This document shows, in pieces, positions 28,065 to 34,550 of a DNA stretch of 34,550 nt. The notes below the pieces were generated by a model that did not search any database, was not told the origin of the DNA, and saw only the letters and a list, made by a program, of their open reading frames with translations. Each line of letters begins with the position of its first letter. Position 1 is the first letter of the stretch. The stretch is from Pelagibacteraceae bacterium AG-325-C03 (lineage in GTDB: Bacteria > Pseudomonadota > Alphaproteobacteria > Pelagibacterales > Pelagibacteraceae): assembly GCA_003283025.1 (NCBI GenBank), contig QBYC01000010.1:1-34550 (forward strand). The letters are read 5' to 3'. The position numbers were made by a program, and so were the translations under genes.

Positions 28065-28243
28065 TGTCTTTAACTAATTTTCTTCTTCTTTTAATTCTAA
28101 GCATTTTCACCACTTATACATTTATGTCTTGGAAAGGAATCGATAAAGGTCCAAAACTATTTATAGTTATTCAATTTATTGGTTGGTTGTTACTTTTTTT
28201 TGTAATCATTTATGTTTTTGAAATTTTTGGTTTAATTCGTTAG
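28064..28243 (+). CDS. Small hypothetical membrane protein (59 residues)
   Basis: ATG at 28064 overlaps the prpC stop by 1 nt (TAATG), and the TAG ends 2 nt before the homocysteine methyltransferase TTG. The product has two hydrophobic segments, residues about 3-21 and 32-52, joined by a polar turn containing SWKGIDKGPK (22-31), a hairpin topology. The tight packing and 1-nt overlap argue that it is translated. I do not recognise the family; a role near the cytoplasmic membrane is all that can be inferred. Confidence 0.6.
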   Translation: MSLTNFLLLLILSIFTTYTFMSWKGIDKGPKLFIVIQFIGWLLLFFVIIYVFEIFGLIR

Positions 28244-28245
28244 AT

Positions 28246-29151
28246 TTGACACTTCTGGATAACAATTTTTTTAATAAAGTTAGAATTCTTGATGGCGGTA
28301 TGGGTCAAGAATTGCTTAATAGAGGAGTGAGACCTTATAGATCGTTATGGGGAGCCTCAGCATTACTCTTTAAAAAATATCATAATACAATAATAAATAC
28401 TCATTTAGATTTTATTAAAGCTGGTGCAGAAGTAATTGTCACTAATACTTTTGGGAGTAGAATGAGAAGAGCCTTAGAATGCAATGTTGTAGATAAATAT
28501 GCGCACATGAATATAACGGCTGGAAAATTGGCTAAGATAGCTGTTAAAAAGTCTAAGAAAAAGATTTATATAGCAGGAAGTTTGCCACCTCAAAATTTCA
28601 CCTATATGTCTGATTTAGGTAAAGATCTTAATTTTATTAAAAATGGTTTTAATAGCCAGGCAAAATATTTAAACAAATACGTTGATTTTTTTTATTTAGA
28701 TGTAATGAGTAGTCATAAAGAATGTATTATTGCAATAAAAGCAATAAAAAGTTTCAAAAAAAGAATTTTAATTGGTTTACACATAAGGAAAGGTAATAAA
28801 CTACCCTCAGGTGAAAAATTTATAGATGTAGTCAAGAAGTTAGAAAAATATAAACCTTTAGGTTTTGTAGCCTCTTGTGTTTCAACAGAAGATCTATCAA
28901 TTGTCATTAAGGACATTAAAAAAATTAAATCTCCTTTTGGTTTTAAGATTAATGCTTTTAAGCATATACCAACCGGATGGAAGCCAGATGCCACTAATCC
29001 AAATTTACAACTTGGTACAAGAAAAGATTTAACACCAAAAAAGTTTTTAAAAATGTGTTTAAAATTTAATAAAATGGGAGCAAACATAATTGGCGGTTGT
29101 TGTGAAATTAAGCCTGCTCATATTAAAAAACTAGAAGTTTTAAAAAAATAA
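28246..29151 (+). CDS. Homocysteine S-methyltransferase family protein
   Basis: 301 residues of the BHMT/MmuM barrel family. The N-terminal DGGMGQELLNRG motif, TNTFGSRMRR (66-75) and the zinc-binding thiols C211 (ASCVS) and C285-C286 (GGCCEI) are all visible. It transfers a methyl group to homocysteine to make methionine. The donor could be betaine, S-methylmethionine or a dimethylsulphonio compound. The proXW betaine uptake genes next door make betaine attractive, but that is inference. The start is TTG at 28246, 2 nt after the small membrane ORF. The stop lies 9 nt from the convergent proW stop. Confidence 0.85.
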   Translation: MTLLDNNFFNKVRILDGGMGQELLNRGVRPYRSLWGASALLFKKYHNTIINTHLDFIKAGAEVIVTNTFGSRMRRALECNVVDKYAHMNITAGKLAKIAVKKSKKKIYIAGSLPPQNFTYMSDLGKDLNFIKNGFNSQAKYLNKYVDFFYLDVMSSHKECIIAIKAIKSFKKRILIGLHIRKGNKLPSGEKFIDVVKKLEKYKPLGFVASCVSTEDLSIVIKDIKKIKSPFGFKINAFKHIPTGWKPDATNPNLQLGTRKDLTPKKFLKMCLKFNKMGANIIGGCCEIKPAHIKKLEVLKK

Positions 29152-29160
29152 TACAAAAAA

Positions 29161-30012
29161 TTATCTAGATTTGACTATTTTTTGAGTAATTCTATCTAAA
29201 ATTATTGCCAAAATTACTATTCCTGTTCCACCTACAACAGCAGATCCTACATCCAGCCTTCCAAGTGCAATATAAACTGTTAATCCTAAACCACCTGCTC
29301 CAATTAAAGCTGCAATAACTACCATTGATAGAGCTAACATTAATGTTTGATTAACGCCTGCCATTATTGTTTTAAGTGATAAAGGAATTTCAATTTTTAA
29401 AAGAACTAAAAACTTTGATAATCCTAAACTAAAACCAGCTTCTTTGAATCCTTTTCCTACTTGTCTTATACCAAGGTTGGTAAGTCTAATTATAGGCGGT
29501 AATGCAAAAATAATTGTAGCAACAACTCCTGGAGTTAAACCTACACCAAACAGCATTACTACTGGTATTAAATAGACAAAGCTTGGTATTGTTTGCATGA
29601 TATCTAGCACAGGTCTTAGTATTATTTCAAAAGTATTACTTCTAGAAGCTAAAATTCCTATAGGTATACCAATTAACATACAAAATAAAACTGCAGTGAA
29701 AATCATAGCAAGAGTTGTCATGCTTTCGGTCCAAAGATCCACTAGATCAATAAAGATTAGACTCAATAAAGAAAAAATTGCAAACTTAATTCCATTCGTT
29801 TTGAAAGCTAATAAAACAAAAACTATAAGCATCAGCGGGAAAGGTATGAAGTTTAAAACAGTTTCTAGACTATTTAATACTGCATCTATTGGAGCAGAAA
29901 TTTTTTTAAAGAGTGGCCTTTGTGCAAACAGCCACTCTTTTATATTTCCTTCTATCCACTCACCTACTGGAATGTATATTTCATAATCAGATGGGGCTAA
30001 TTTTAAATTCAT
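29161..30012 (-). CDS. proW: Glycine betaine/proline-type ABC transporter permease ProW
   Basis: 283 residues. An N-terminal region of about 50 residues with PVGEWIEGNIKEWL is followed by six or more hydrophobic segments from about 54 onward. The cytoplasmic EAA-type loop is GFKEAGFSLGLSKFLVLLKIEIPLS, the contact site for the ATPase. The family imports glycine betaine, proline or related osmolytes. It lies 18 nt after proX copy 1. The ATPase gene proV, usually adjacent, is missing: downstream is the convergent methyltransferase gene. Confidence 0.93.
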   Translation of the reverse strand: MNLKLAPSDYEIYIPVGEWIEGNIKEWLFAQRPLFKKISAPIDAVLNSLETVLNFIPFPLMLIVFVLLAFKTNGIKFAIFSLLSLIFIDLVDLWTESMTTLAMIFTAVLFCMLIGIPIGILASRSNTFEIILRPVLDIMQTIPSFVYLIPVVMLFGVGLTPGVVATIIFALPPIIRLTNLGIRQVGKGFKEAGFSLGLSKFLVLLKIEIPLSLKTIMAGVNQTLMLALSMVVIAALIGAGGLGLTVYIALGRLDVGSAVVGGTGIVILAIILDRITQKIVKSR

Positions 30013-30030
30013 TAAAATTAACCTTAACCT

Positions 30031-30972
30031 TTACTTAATCCAACTATCAAAAGTGCTTTGATTAGCTTTAATCCACTCTGTAGCGTGTTTCTTAATAGCC
30101 TTCTCGCTTTTCTCGCCCTTATTCATTTTCAAGTTTTGAGCAGCAATATCACCAAGAGGTATAGAAGCTTTTTTAAGCATTTTTTCTATTTTTGGATTAG
30201 CTTTTAAAAAGTCTACGTTAGCAGCTGGTCTTATATCATCAGCACCAAAACCTAAATTCACGCTAGACTTAGTTGCATTTGCAATTTTAGTTGGTTTAGT
30301 TTTGCTGTAAGGAACTTCGATCCAAACTACATCTTTGCCAAGTTGTAAAGCACCAACAGTCCAATTAGGTGTCCAAGTATAAAACAGTATGGATTTACCA
30401 TTTTTATATTTAGATACTGCATCTGCCATAGAAGCTGAGTAGTCTGCTTGTATTGGATTTATAAAGTCTCCTAAACCAAGCTCAGCAAAATGTTTTGTGA
30501 TTTGTTTTTCACATCCCCAACCTGGAGGACAAGCTACCATATCTGCTTTACCGTCGCCATTTGAGTCAAATTGTTTAGCGTGTTTCTTAATATCCATTAC
30601 AGACTTAATACCAAATTTATCAGCTGTTTTTTTATCGATTAAGTAGCCTTGAGCTCCCCCGCCCTTCATTACATAACCAACAGGTTTAACTTTACCTTTA
30701 GACTCCGAGATGTATCCATCATGAGTTCCAAACCAACCGTTAACCCAAAGATCCACGTCACCAGAAGTTGCAGCAACGTAAAATACTTGTGGCTTCATTA
30801 CGGTAGGGCCGGAAACCTTATAGCCCATCTTTTCTAATGCCTGTTTGTAAATTTCAGCCTGAAAATAGCCTGTATCCCAATCAGCTTTACCCATTTTAAT
30901 CTCATTAGCTAGTGTTACACTACTAATAGATAATGCGATAATTGCTGACACTACATGTTTTAAATATTTCAT
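30031..30972 (-). CDS. proX: Glycine betaine-type ABC substrate-binding protein ProX, copy 1
   Basis: 313 residues with an N-terminal signal peptide (about 1-22, cut after LA-N). Periplasmic. The ligand-cage tryptophans of ProX are suggested by LWVNGWFG, GWGCE and FYTWTPNW. A DSNGDGKAD loop, a Ca-binding-like turn also found in E. coli ProX, is present. It binds glycine betaine or proline betaine and delivers it to ProW. About 80% identical to copy 2 over the mature part by hand alignment. Unlike copy 2 it has a strong Shine-Dalgarno (GGAGG, 30981-30977), so it can be translated well from its own leader. Confidence 0.93.
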   Translation of the reverse strand: MKYLKHVVSAIIALSISSVTLANEIKMGKADWDTGYFQAEIYKQALEKMGYKVSGPTVMKPQVFYVAATSGDVDLWVNGWFGTHDGYISESKGKVKPVGYVMKGGGAQGYLIDKKTADKFGIKSVMDIKKHAKQFDSNGDGKADMVACPPGWGCEKQITKHFAELGLGDFINPIQADYSASMADAVSKYKNGKSILFYTWTPNWTVGALQLGKDVVWIEVPYSKTKPTKIANATKSSVNLGFGADDIRPAANVDFLKANPKIEKMLKKASIPLGDIAAQNLKMNKGEKSEKAIKKHATEWIKANQSTFDSWIK

Positions 30973-30976
30973 TTTC

Positions 30977-30981
30977 CCTCC
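30977..30981 (-). promoter_or_regulatory. Strong ribosome binding site for proX copy 1
   Basis: On the minus strand GGAGG stands 4 nt before the ATG at 30972. This is far closer to the anti-Shine-Dalgarno consensus than the leaders of most genes here, where purine-rich sequence is weak or absent. Confidence 0.7.
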
Positions 30982-31057
30982 AAATTTTTTTATTTTTTTG
31001 TAACATGTATGAAATTCTATTGTAACCGTTATACAACTAAAAAGTGAGATATATCTT

Positions 31058-31081
31058 ATATGCGCACTTGAGTGCGTATAT
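31058..31081. repeat. Inverted repeat upstream of proX copy 1
   Basis: Arms of 11 nt (31058-31068 and 31071-31081) with a 2-nt centre match at 10 of 11 positions; the odd pair is G/T. The core CGCACT..AGTGCG is unusually GC-rich here. It lies 86-109 nt before the proX copy 1 ATG, in the 133-nt gap. It may be an operator for a dimeric regulator or a weak terminator for copy 2, although no T tract follows on the minus strand. Confidence 0.55.
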
Positions 31082-31105
31082 TTTCCTATTTGCTAATTTT
31101 TTTGT

Positions 31106-32047
31106 TTATTTAATCCAGCTATCAAATGTATTTTGATTTTCTTTGATCCATTGCTCTGCGTGTTTTTTAATTGCTTTTTCACTCTTCTCACCTTTATTCA
31201 TTTTAAGGTTTTGAGCAGCAATATCAGATAAAGGAATAGATGCTTTTTTTAAAAATTTTTCAATTTTAGGATTAGCTTTTAAAAAATCCACATTTGCAGC
31301 AGGTCTTATATCATTTACTCCAAATCCTAAATTAAGTTTAGCTTTAGTTGCATTAGGAACACTTACAACTTTTGTTTCGCTAAACGGAGCTTCAATCCAA
31401 ACAATATCTTCACCTAGTTTCAAAGTTCCAACAGTCCAATTAGGTGTCCAAGTGTAAAATAAGACAGACTTGCCATTTTTATATCTTGAAATAATATCAG
31501 CCATAGCTGCTGAGTAGTCAGCTTTGATTGGGTTAATGAATTCTCCTAAACCTAATTCTTCAAAATGACGTGAAATTATTTTTTCACATCCCCATCCCGG
31601 ATGACAAGCAACCATATCTGCTTTACCGTCTCCGTTTGCATCGAACTCTTTTGCATGATTTTTAATATCCATTACAGATTTAATATTAAATTTATCAGCT
31701 GTTTTTTTATCAATTAAATATCCTTGTAAGCCTCCACTTTTTGCAACATAGCCTACTGGTTTAACTTTACCCATAGCCTCTTTAACGTAAGAATCATGAT
31801 TCCCGAACCAGCCATTTACCCATAGATCCATATCCCCTGCTGCAGCAGCAACATAAAATACTTGTGGCTTCATAACTGTTGGGCCGGTAACTTTATAGCC
31901 CATCTTTTCTAATGCTTTTTTATAAACCTCAGCTTGGAAATAGCCAGTATCCCAATCTGCTTTTCCCATTTTAATTTCTTTTGCTTTCAACGAGACACTT
32001 ATTGAAAGAGCAAAAATTAATGATGTTAATATTTTTAATAATTTCAT
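31106..32047 (-). CDS. proX: Glycine betaine-type ABC substrate-binding protein ProX, copy 2
   Basis: 313 residues from the ATG at 32047; upstream in-frame starts to 32137 would add 30 non-conserved residues overlapping the zur end and destroy the signal peptide. The signal peptide (about 1-22) and the ligand residues LWVNGWFG, GWGCE and FYTWTPNW match copy 1, with DANGDGKAD also kept. Differences cluster in loops (for example NHDSYVKEAMG against THDGYISESKG), so ligand specificity or affinity may differ. It lies 64 nt after zur and may be read through from the znu-zur transcript. No proW or proV follows directly. Confidence 0.92.
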   Translation of the reverse strand: MKLLKILTSLIFALSISVSLKAKEIKMGKADWDTGYFQAEVYKKALEKMGYKVTGPTVMKPQVFYVAAAAGDMDLWVNGWFGNHDSYVKEAMGKVKPVGYVAKSGGLQGYLIDKKTADKFNIKSVMDIKNHAKEFDANGDGKADMVACHPGWGCEKIISRHFEELGLGEFINPIKADYSAAMADIISRYKNGKSVLFYTWTPNWTVGTLKLGEDIVWIEAPFSETKVVSVPNATKAKLNLGFGVNDIRPAANVDFLKANPKIEKFLKKASIPLSDIAAQNLKMNKGEKSEKAIKKHAEQWIKENQNTFDSWIK

Positions 32048-32111
32048 AACTTCTATTGAAATTGCTATTTTAAGTGAAGTAAAAATTATTTTAAAAGATA
32101 GTTTTGTCGCA

Positions 32112-32504
32112 TTAGGCACATTTTTTACATAATCCAAATAATTCTAGATTATATTTTTTACAGCTCATTCCAGATTTATCTTTAAATGCAAATAATACTT
32201 TTGTTATTTTAGGAATATTTATTTCTGTAACTTTTTCACATTTTTCACATATCGAAAATGCAGTTGCTTTAGAGATTTCACATTTTGAATTTTTACAAGC
32301 AACAAAAGCATTTCTACTTTCAATTTTGTGAATTTTCCCTTTTTGTATTAATTTATCTAGAGCTCTATAAATTTGAGGTGGAGCTTTAATTCCTTTTTTT
32401 TGAGCATTAAATAAAATTGAGTATGCTTTAAGAGGTTCTTTTGCTTGTTCTATAATTTTGAGAACAATTTTTTGATTTTTTGAGAGTATTTGAATTTGAG
32501 ACAT
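32112..32504 (-). CDS. zur: Fur family zinc regulator Zur
   Basis: 130 residues. A winged-helix N terminus with QIYRALDKLIQKGKIHKIES is followed by a dimer domain. The structural zinc site is clear: C86-x-x-C89 and C126-x-x-C129. For the second (sensor) zinc site of E. coli Zur (H77, C88, H96, E111), H59, C70 and E94 align, but the counterpart of H96 is Ser or Lys; C75 nearby might substitute. Location in an operon with znuBC, and the two Zur-type boxes upstream, support zinc sensing over iron sensing. It lies 22 nt after the znuB stop. Confidence 0.88.
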   Translation of the reverse strand: MSQIQILSKNQKIVLKIIEQAKEPLKAYSILFNAQKKGIKAPPQIYRALDKLIQKGKIHKIESRNAFVACKNSKCEISKATAFSICEKCEKVTEINIPKITKVLFAFKDKSGMSCKKYNLELFGLCKKCA

Positions 32505-32526
32505 CTATTAATTTACCATTCTATTT

Positions 32527-33327
32527 TTATTTATTCAATTTTGATTTTTTAAATTTTATAAGTGTTAAACAAAATAGGATTAATGCTGCAGATATTATTG
32601 AAGGACCTGATGCGGTATTGAACTCTAATGATGAAAACAATCCGATAAAGACAGATAATAATCCTGCAATAATCGATAGACCAACCATTTGTAATGGATT
32701 GCTTGAAATATTTCTTGCCATGGCGGCCGGGATAATAAGCATTCCGGTAATTAAAAGTAGTCCAACTATTTTTATAGAGATAGCAATAATTGCAGCCATT
32801 AAAATTGTGAATATTGAATTATACTTATCAGGTTTCATACCTTCGGCTTCGGCTAATTCGTAATTTATTGTAGATGCAAATAATGGTTTCCAAATTAATT
32901 TTAAAACCAAGAGAATTATCACACCACCAATCCATATAAATAATAGGTCATTTTTGTTAACAGCTAATATGTCGCCAAATAATAGTCCCATTATATCAAA
33001 TCGTATTGAAGATAAAAAACCAATTATAACTAAACCAATTGCTAAAGATGAATGTGCAAGTAAACCTAATAAAGCATCATTAGGTAAATTTGTTTTTTTT
33101 TGTAATTGTAAAAGTAAAATTGCTAAAACTGCTGAAATTATAAAGACTGAAAAAGCAATATTAATTTCAAAAACTAACGCCATTGTTACACCTAGTAAAG
33201 CCGAATGTGATAAAGTACCTGCAAAAAAAGAAAACCTCCTCCAAATAACAAAGCATCCCAAAGGACCAGTTATTAAAGCAATCCCTATGCCTGCAATAAT
33301 TGCTCTTATAAAAAAATCATCAAACAT
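32527..33327 (-). CDS. znuB: Zinc ABC transporter permease ZnuB
   Basis: 266 residues, normal length. About eight hydrophobic segments with the ABC-3 family blocks RRFSFFAGTLSHSALLGV (about 30-47) and LLITGMLIIPAAMARNIS (about 191-208), typical of metal permeases. It forms the membrane channel for Zn(II) delivered by ZnuA and powered by ZnuC. It starts 1 nt after the znuC stop, and zur follows after 22 nt. Confidence 0.95.
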   Translation of the reverse strand: MFDDFFIRAIIAGIGIALITGPLGCFVIWRRFSFFAGTLSHSALLGVTMALVFEINIAFSVFIISAVLAILLLQLQKKTNLPNDALLGLLAHSSLAIGLVIIGFLSSIRFDIMGLLFGDILAVNKNDLLFIWIGGVIILLVLKLIWKPLFASTINYELAEAEGMKPDKYNSIFTILMAAIIAISIKIVGLLLITGMLIIPAAMARNISSNPLQMVGLSIIAGLLSVFIGLFSSLEFNTASGPSIISAALILFCLTLIKFKKSKLNK

Positions 33328-33328
33328 A

Positions 33329-34093
33329 TTATTCTTTATTTATACTTCCATCTTGATTTATACTTCCATCTTGTGAATGAGTGTGATCATGCTTGTGTTC
33401 ATATAAAGATAAAATATTTGAAGCTCTATCTCCAAATAACTCTTTATATTTATCGTTTTGAACTACTACGTGTGGTTTTCCTGAACAACATACATGACCA
33501 TTTAAACATACCACAAAATCTGTAGCTGACATTACTACGTGTAAATCATGTGAAATTAAAAGTATTCCACAATTTAAAGTTTCAGAAATTTTTTTGATCA
33601 AAGTATATAAAGCAATCTCCCCTTTAAAATCAACTCCTTGTACTGGCTCATCTAAAACTAGAAGTTCTGGTTGTTTAGCGATGGCTCGAGCAATTAAAAC
33701 TCTTTGAAATTCCCCTCCAGATAAATTGCTTAAATCTTTATCTTTTAAGTGCTCAACACCTGTAAGATTTAAAGCTACATTAATTAGATTATCGGACAAA
33801 TTTTCAGTTAAAAGCATAAAATCAATAACTCTAATTGGCAAAGTCCAATCTATAGAAATTTTTTGAGGTACGTACCCCACTTTATCTGTAAACTTTTGAA
33901 CTTTTCCCTCTATATTTTTGTAAATTCCTAGAGCAATTTTAGCAGTAGTTGATTTTCCTGAACCGTTTGGACCAATTAACGTTACTATTTCACCCTTTCT
34001 TACTTGTAGGGAAACTCCTCTTACTAGAGATTTATTGTTAAATGAGACACCAGCTTCCTCTACTTTTAATAGAATTTTATTTTCTTTACTCAT
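33329..34093 (-). CDS. znuC: Zinc ABC transporter ATPase ZnuC
   Basis: 254 residues. Walker A GPNGSGKST (41-49), ABC signature LSGGEFQ (124-130), Walker B LLVLDEP (144-150) and the H-loop H182 are intact. The C-terminal tail has a His-rich HKHDHTH (233-239), a possible metal-binding segment common in ZnuC. After it comes a tandem hexapeptide QDGSIN twice, from a perfect 18-bp repeat in the DNA. It begins 78 nt from the divergent znuA, sharing the Zur-box region. Confidence 0.96.
   Translation of the reverse strand: MSKENKILLKVEEAGVSFNNKSLVRGVSLQVRKGEIVTLIGPNGSGKSTTAKIALGIYKNIEGKVQKFTDKVGYVPQKISIDWTLPIRVIDFMLLTENLSDNLINVALNLTGVEHLKDKDLSNLSGGEFQRVLIARAIAKQPELLVLDEPVQGVDFKGEIALYTLIKKISETLNCGILLISHDLHVVMSATDFVVCLNGHVCCSGKPHVVVQNDKYKELFGDRASNILSLYEHKHDHTHSQDGSINQDGSINKE
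33338..33373 (-). repeat. Two tandem copies of an 18-bp repeat at the 3' end of znuC
   Basis: Copies at 33338-33355 and 33356-33373 are identical. In the znuC frame each encodes Q-D-G-S-I-N, so changes in copy number keep the frame and only lengthen or shorten the tail after the His-rich segment. Confidence 0.9.
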
Positions 34094-34103
34094 AAATTAT
34101 TTC

Positions 34104-34130
34104 TTGACCCTACAAATGTTATATTATAAC
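34104..34130 (+). promoter_or_regulatory. Candidate znuA promoter overlapping the first Zur box
   Basis: TTGACC (34104-34109) precedes TATAAC (34125-34130) by 15 nt, a short spacer. The -10 lies inside Zur box 1, so bound Zur would block polymerase. On the minus strand a perfect TATAAT occurs in each box (34128-34123 and 34145-34140), allowing divergent transcription of znuC. Confidence 0.45.
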
Positions 34131-34131
34131 A
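34117..34131. promoter_or_regulatory. Zur box 1 (TGTTATATTATAACA)
   Basis: A 15-bp palindrome with one central base, matching the TGTTATAnTATAACA core known for gammaproteobacterial Zur boxes. It lies between divergent znuA and znuC, and zur is in the operon it would control. Confidence 0.85.
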
Positions 34132-34133
34132 CC

Positions 34134-34148
34134 TGTTATATTATAACA
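34134..34148. promoter_or_regulatory. Zur box 2 (TGTTATATTATAACA)
   Basis: Identical to box 1 and offset by 17 bp. With 2 bp between them, two Zur dimers would bind on slightly rotated faces, which fits cooperative repression. Confidence 0.85.
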
Positions 34149-34170
34149 AAACAAAAAGGAACCTAAATTT

Positions 34171-34550
34171 ATGTTTAAATACATCCAAAATCTAACGATA
34201 ACTCTATTTTTACTATTATTTACAGCAAACTCTTCAGCTATCGCTAATATTAAAGTTGTTACATCAATTAAACCTATACATTCGTTAGCAAGTTATTTAA
34301 TGGATGGAGTGGGCAAACCAGATTTAATAGTAGATGGTTATAGCTCTCCACATGGATTTACAATGAAGCCATCACACGCCAAAATGTTGCAAAATGCTGA
34401 CCTAATATTTTGGGTTGGTGAAGACTTGGAAAATTTTTTAGAAAAACCATTAAAATCTATTGCAAAAAAAGCTGAAAAAATTGAATTAATGGAAATTAAA
34501 GGATTAAACAAATTAGAATTTAGAGAAAGAAACATATTCGAAGAACATGA
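34171..34550 (+). CDS. znuA: Zinc ABC transporter substrate-binding protein ZnuA, truncated at window end
   Basis: The first 126 codons from an ATG with an AAGGA-type Shine-Dalgarno at about 34156-34160. A signal peptide (about 1-25) ends at AIA-N. Conserved cluster A-I features follow: VVTSIKPIHSLASYLM, with the first zinc His, and SPHGFTMKPSHAKMLQNADL. It captures periplasmic Zn(II) for ZnuBC. The remainder, including the usual His/Asp-rich loop whose beginning FEEH is visible at the end, lies past the window. Confidence 0.93.
   Translation, partial: MFKYIQNLTITLFLLLFTANSSAIANIKVVTSIKPIHSLASYLMDGVGKPDLIVDGYSSPHGFTMKPSHAKMLQNADLIFWVGEDLENFLEKPLKSIAKKAEKIELMEIKGLNKLEFRERNIFEEH

Noticed and set aside
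28064-28246. Possible SAM-type riboswitch before the homocysteine methyltransferase, as known for some SAR11 methionine genes
   Set aside because: The upstream DNA is filled by the prpC end and the 59-residue ORF with a 2-nt gap; I see no SAM-II or SAM-V-like pseudoknot core.
29127-29141. Small hairpin near the end of the homocysteine methyltransferase gene as terminator
   Set aside because: A six-pair AT-rich stem with a 3-nt loop inside the coding end; too weak and likely chance in DNA of this composition.
32048-32137. Longer N terminus for proX copy 2
   Set aside because: It would place 30 residues before an intact signal peptide and overlap the end of zur.
34338-34535. 65-residue ORF opposite znuA
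   Set aside because: It is antisense to the clear znuA coding region and has no recognisable features.

Overview
The window looks like a stretch of a SAR11-type (Pelagibacterales) marine alphaproteobacterial chromosome. This is inferred from very AT-rich DNA, Lys/Asn/Ile-rich proteins, near-continuous coding with many 1-8 nt gene overlaps, and the gene set (split purS/Q/L, class II DAHP synthase, ProXW betaine uptake, PrpB/PrpC, a homocysteine S-methyltransferase). I see no rRNA, tRNA, insertion sequence, prophage or CRISPR array, and no gene-free stretch above 300 bases. The largest gaps are the divergent aroG/DUF4956 promoter region (about 157 bp) and the gap between the two proX genes (133 bp).

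Layout. Positions 1-725 hold the 3' part of a family 9 glycosyltransferase, which meets cinA tail to tail. From 1500 a plus-strand run carries sfsA, map, purB, purC, purS, purQ, purL, a bolA-like gene and the CGFS glutaredoxin grxD; it covers N-terminal Met removal, several purine synthesis steps and Fe-S handling. From 15920 down to 8694 the minus strand carries class II DAHP synthase, nadE, cysS, citramalate synthase, a TrmJ-like methyltransferase, rpsD behind its own strong promoter, and a small methyltransferase.

From 16078 to 19753 lies the most unusual module: DUF4956 membrane protein, a membrane-anchored CotH-like kinase fused to a beta-helix, and a VTC-type polyphosphate polymerase domain protein, packed with 0 and 7 nt gaps behind a plausible promoter. 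Downstream on the minus strand are a glmU acetyltransferase half, glmS and a short carbonic-anhydrase-like gene. A divergent plus-strand run encodes a membrane-anchored PQQ-type quinoprotein, phosphoglycolate phosphatase, a LysE exporter, prpB, prpC, an unannotated 59-residue membrane protein and a homocysteine S-methyltransferase.

The right end is a solute and metal uptake region on the minus strand: znuC, znuB, zur, proX copy 2, proX copy 1, proW. znuA starts divergently and runs off the window. Two identical 15-bp Zur-type operators lie between znuA and znuC. ProX is duplicated at about 80% identity, and the ATPase partner proV is absent here.
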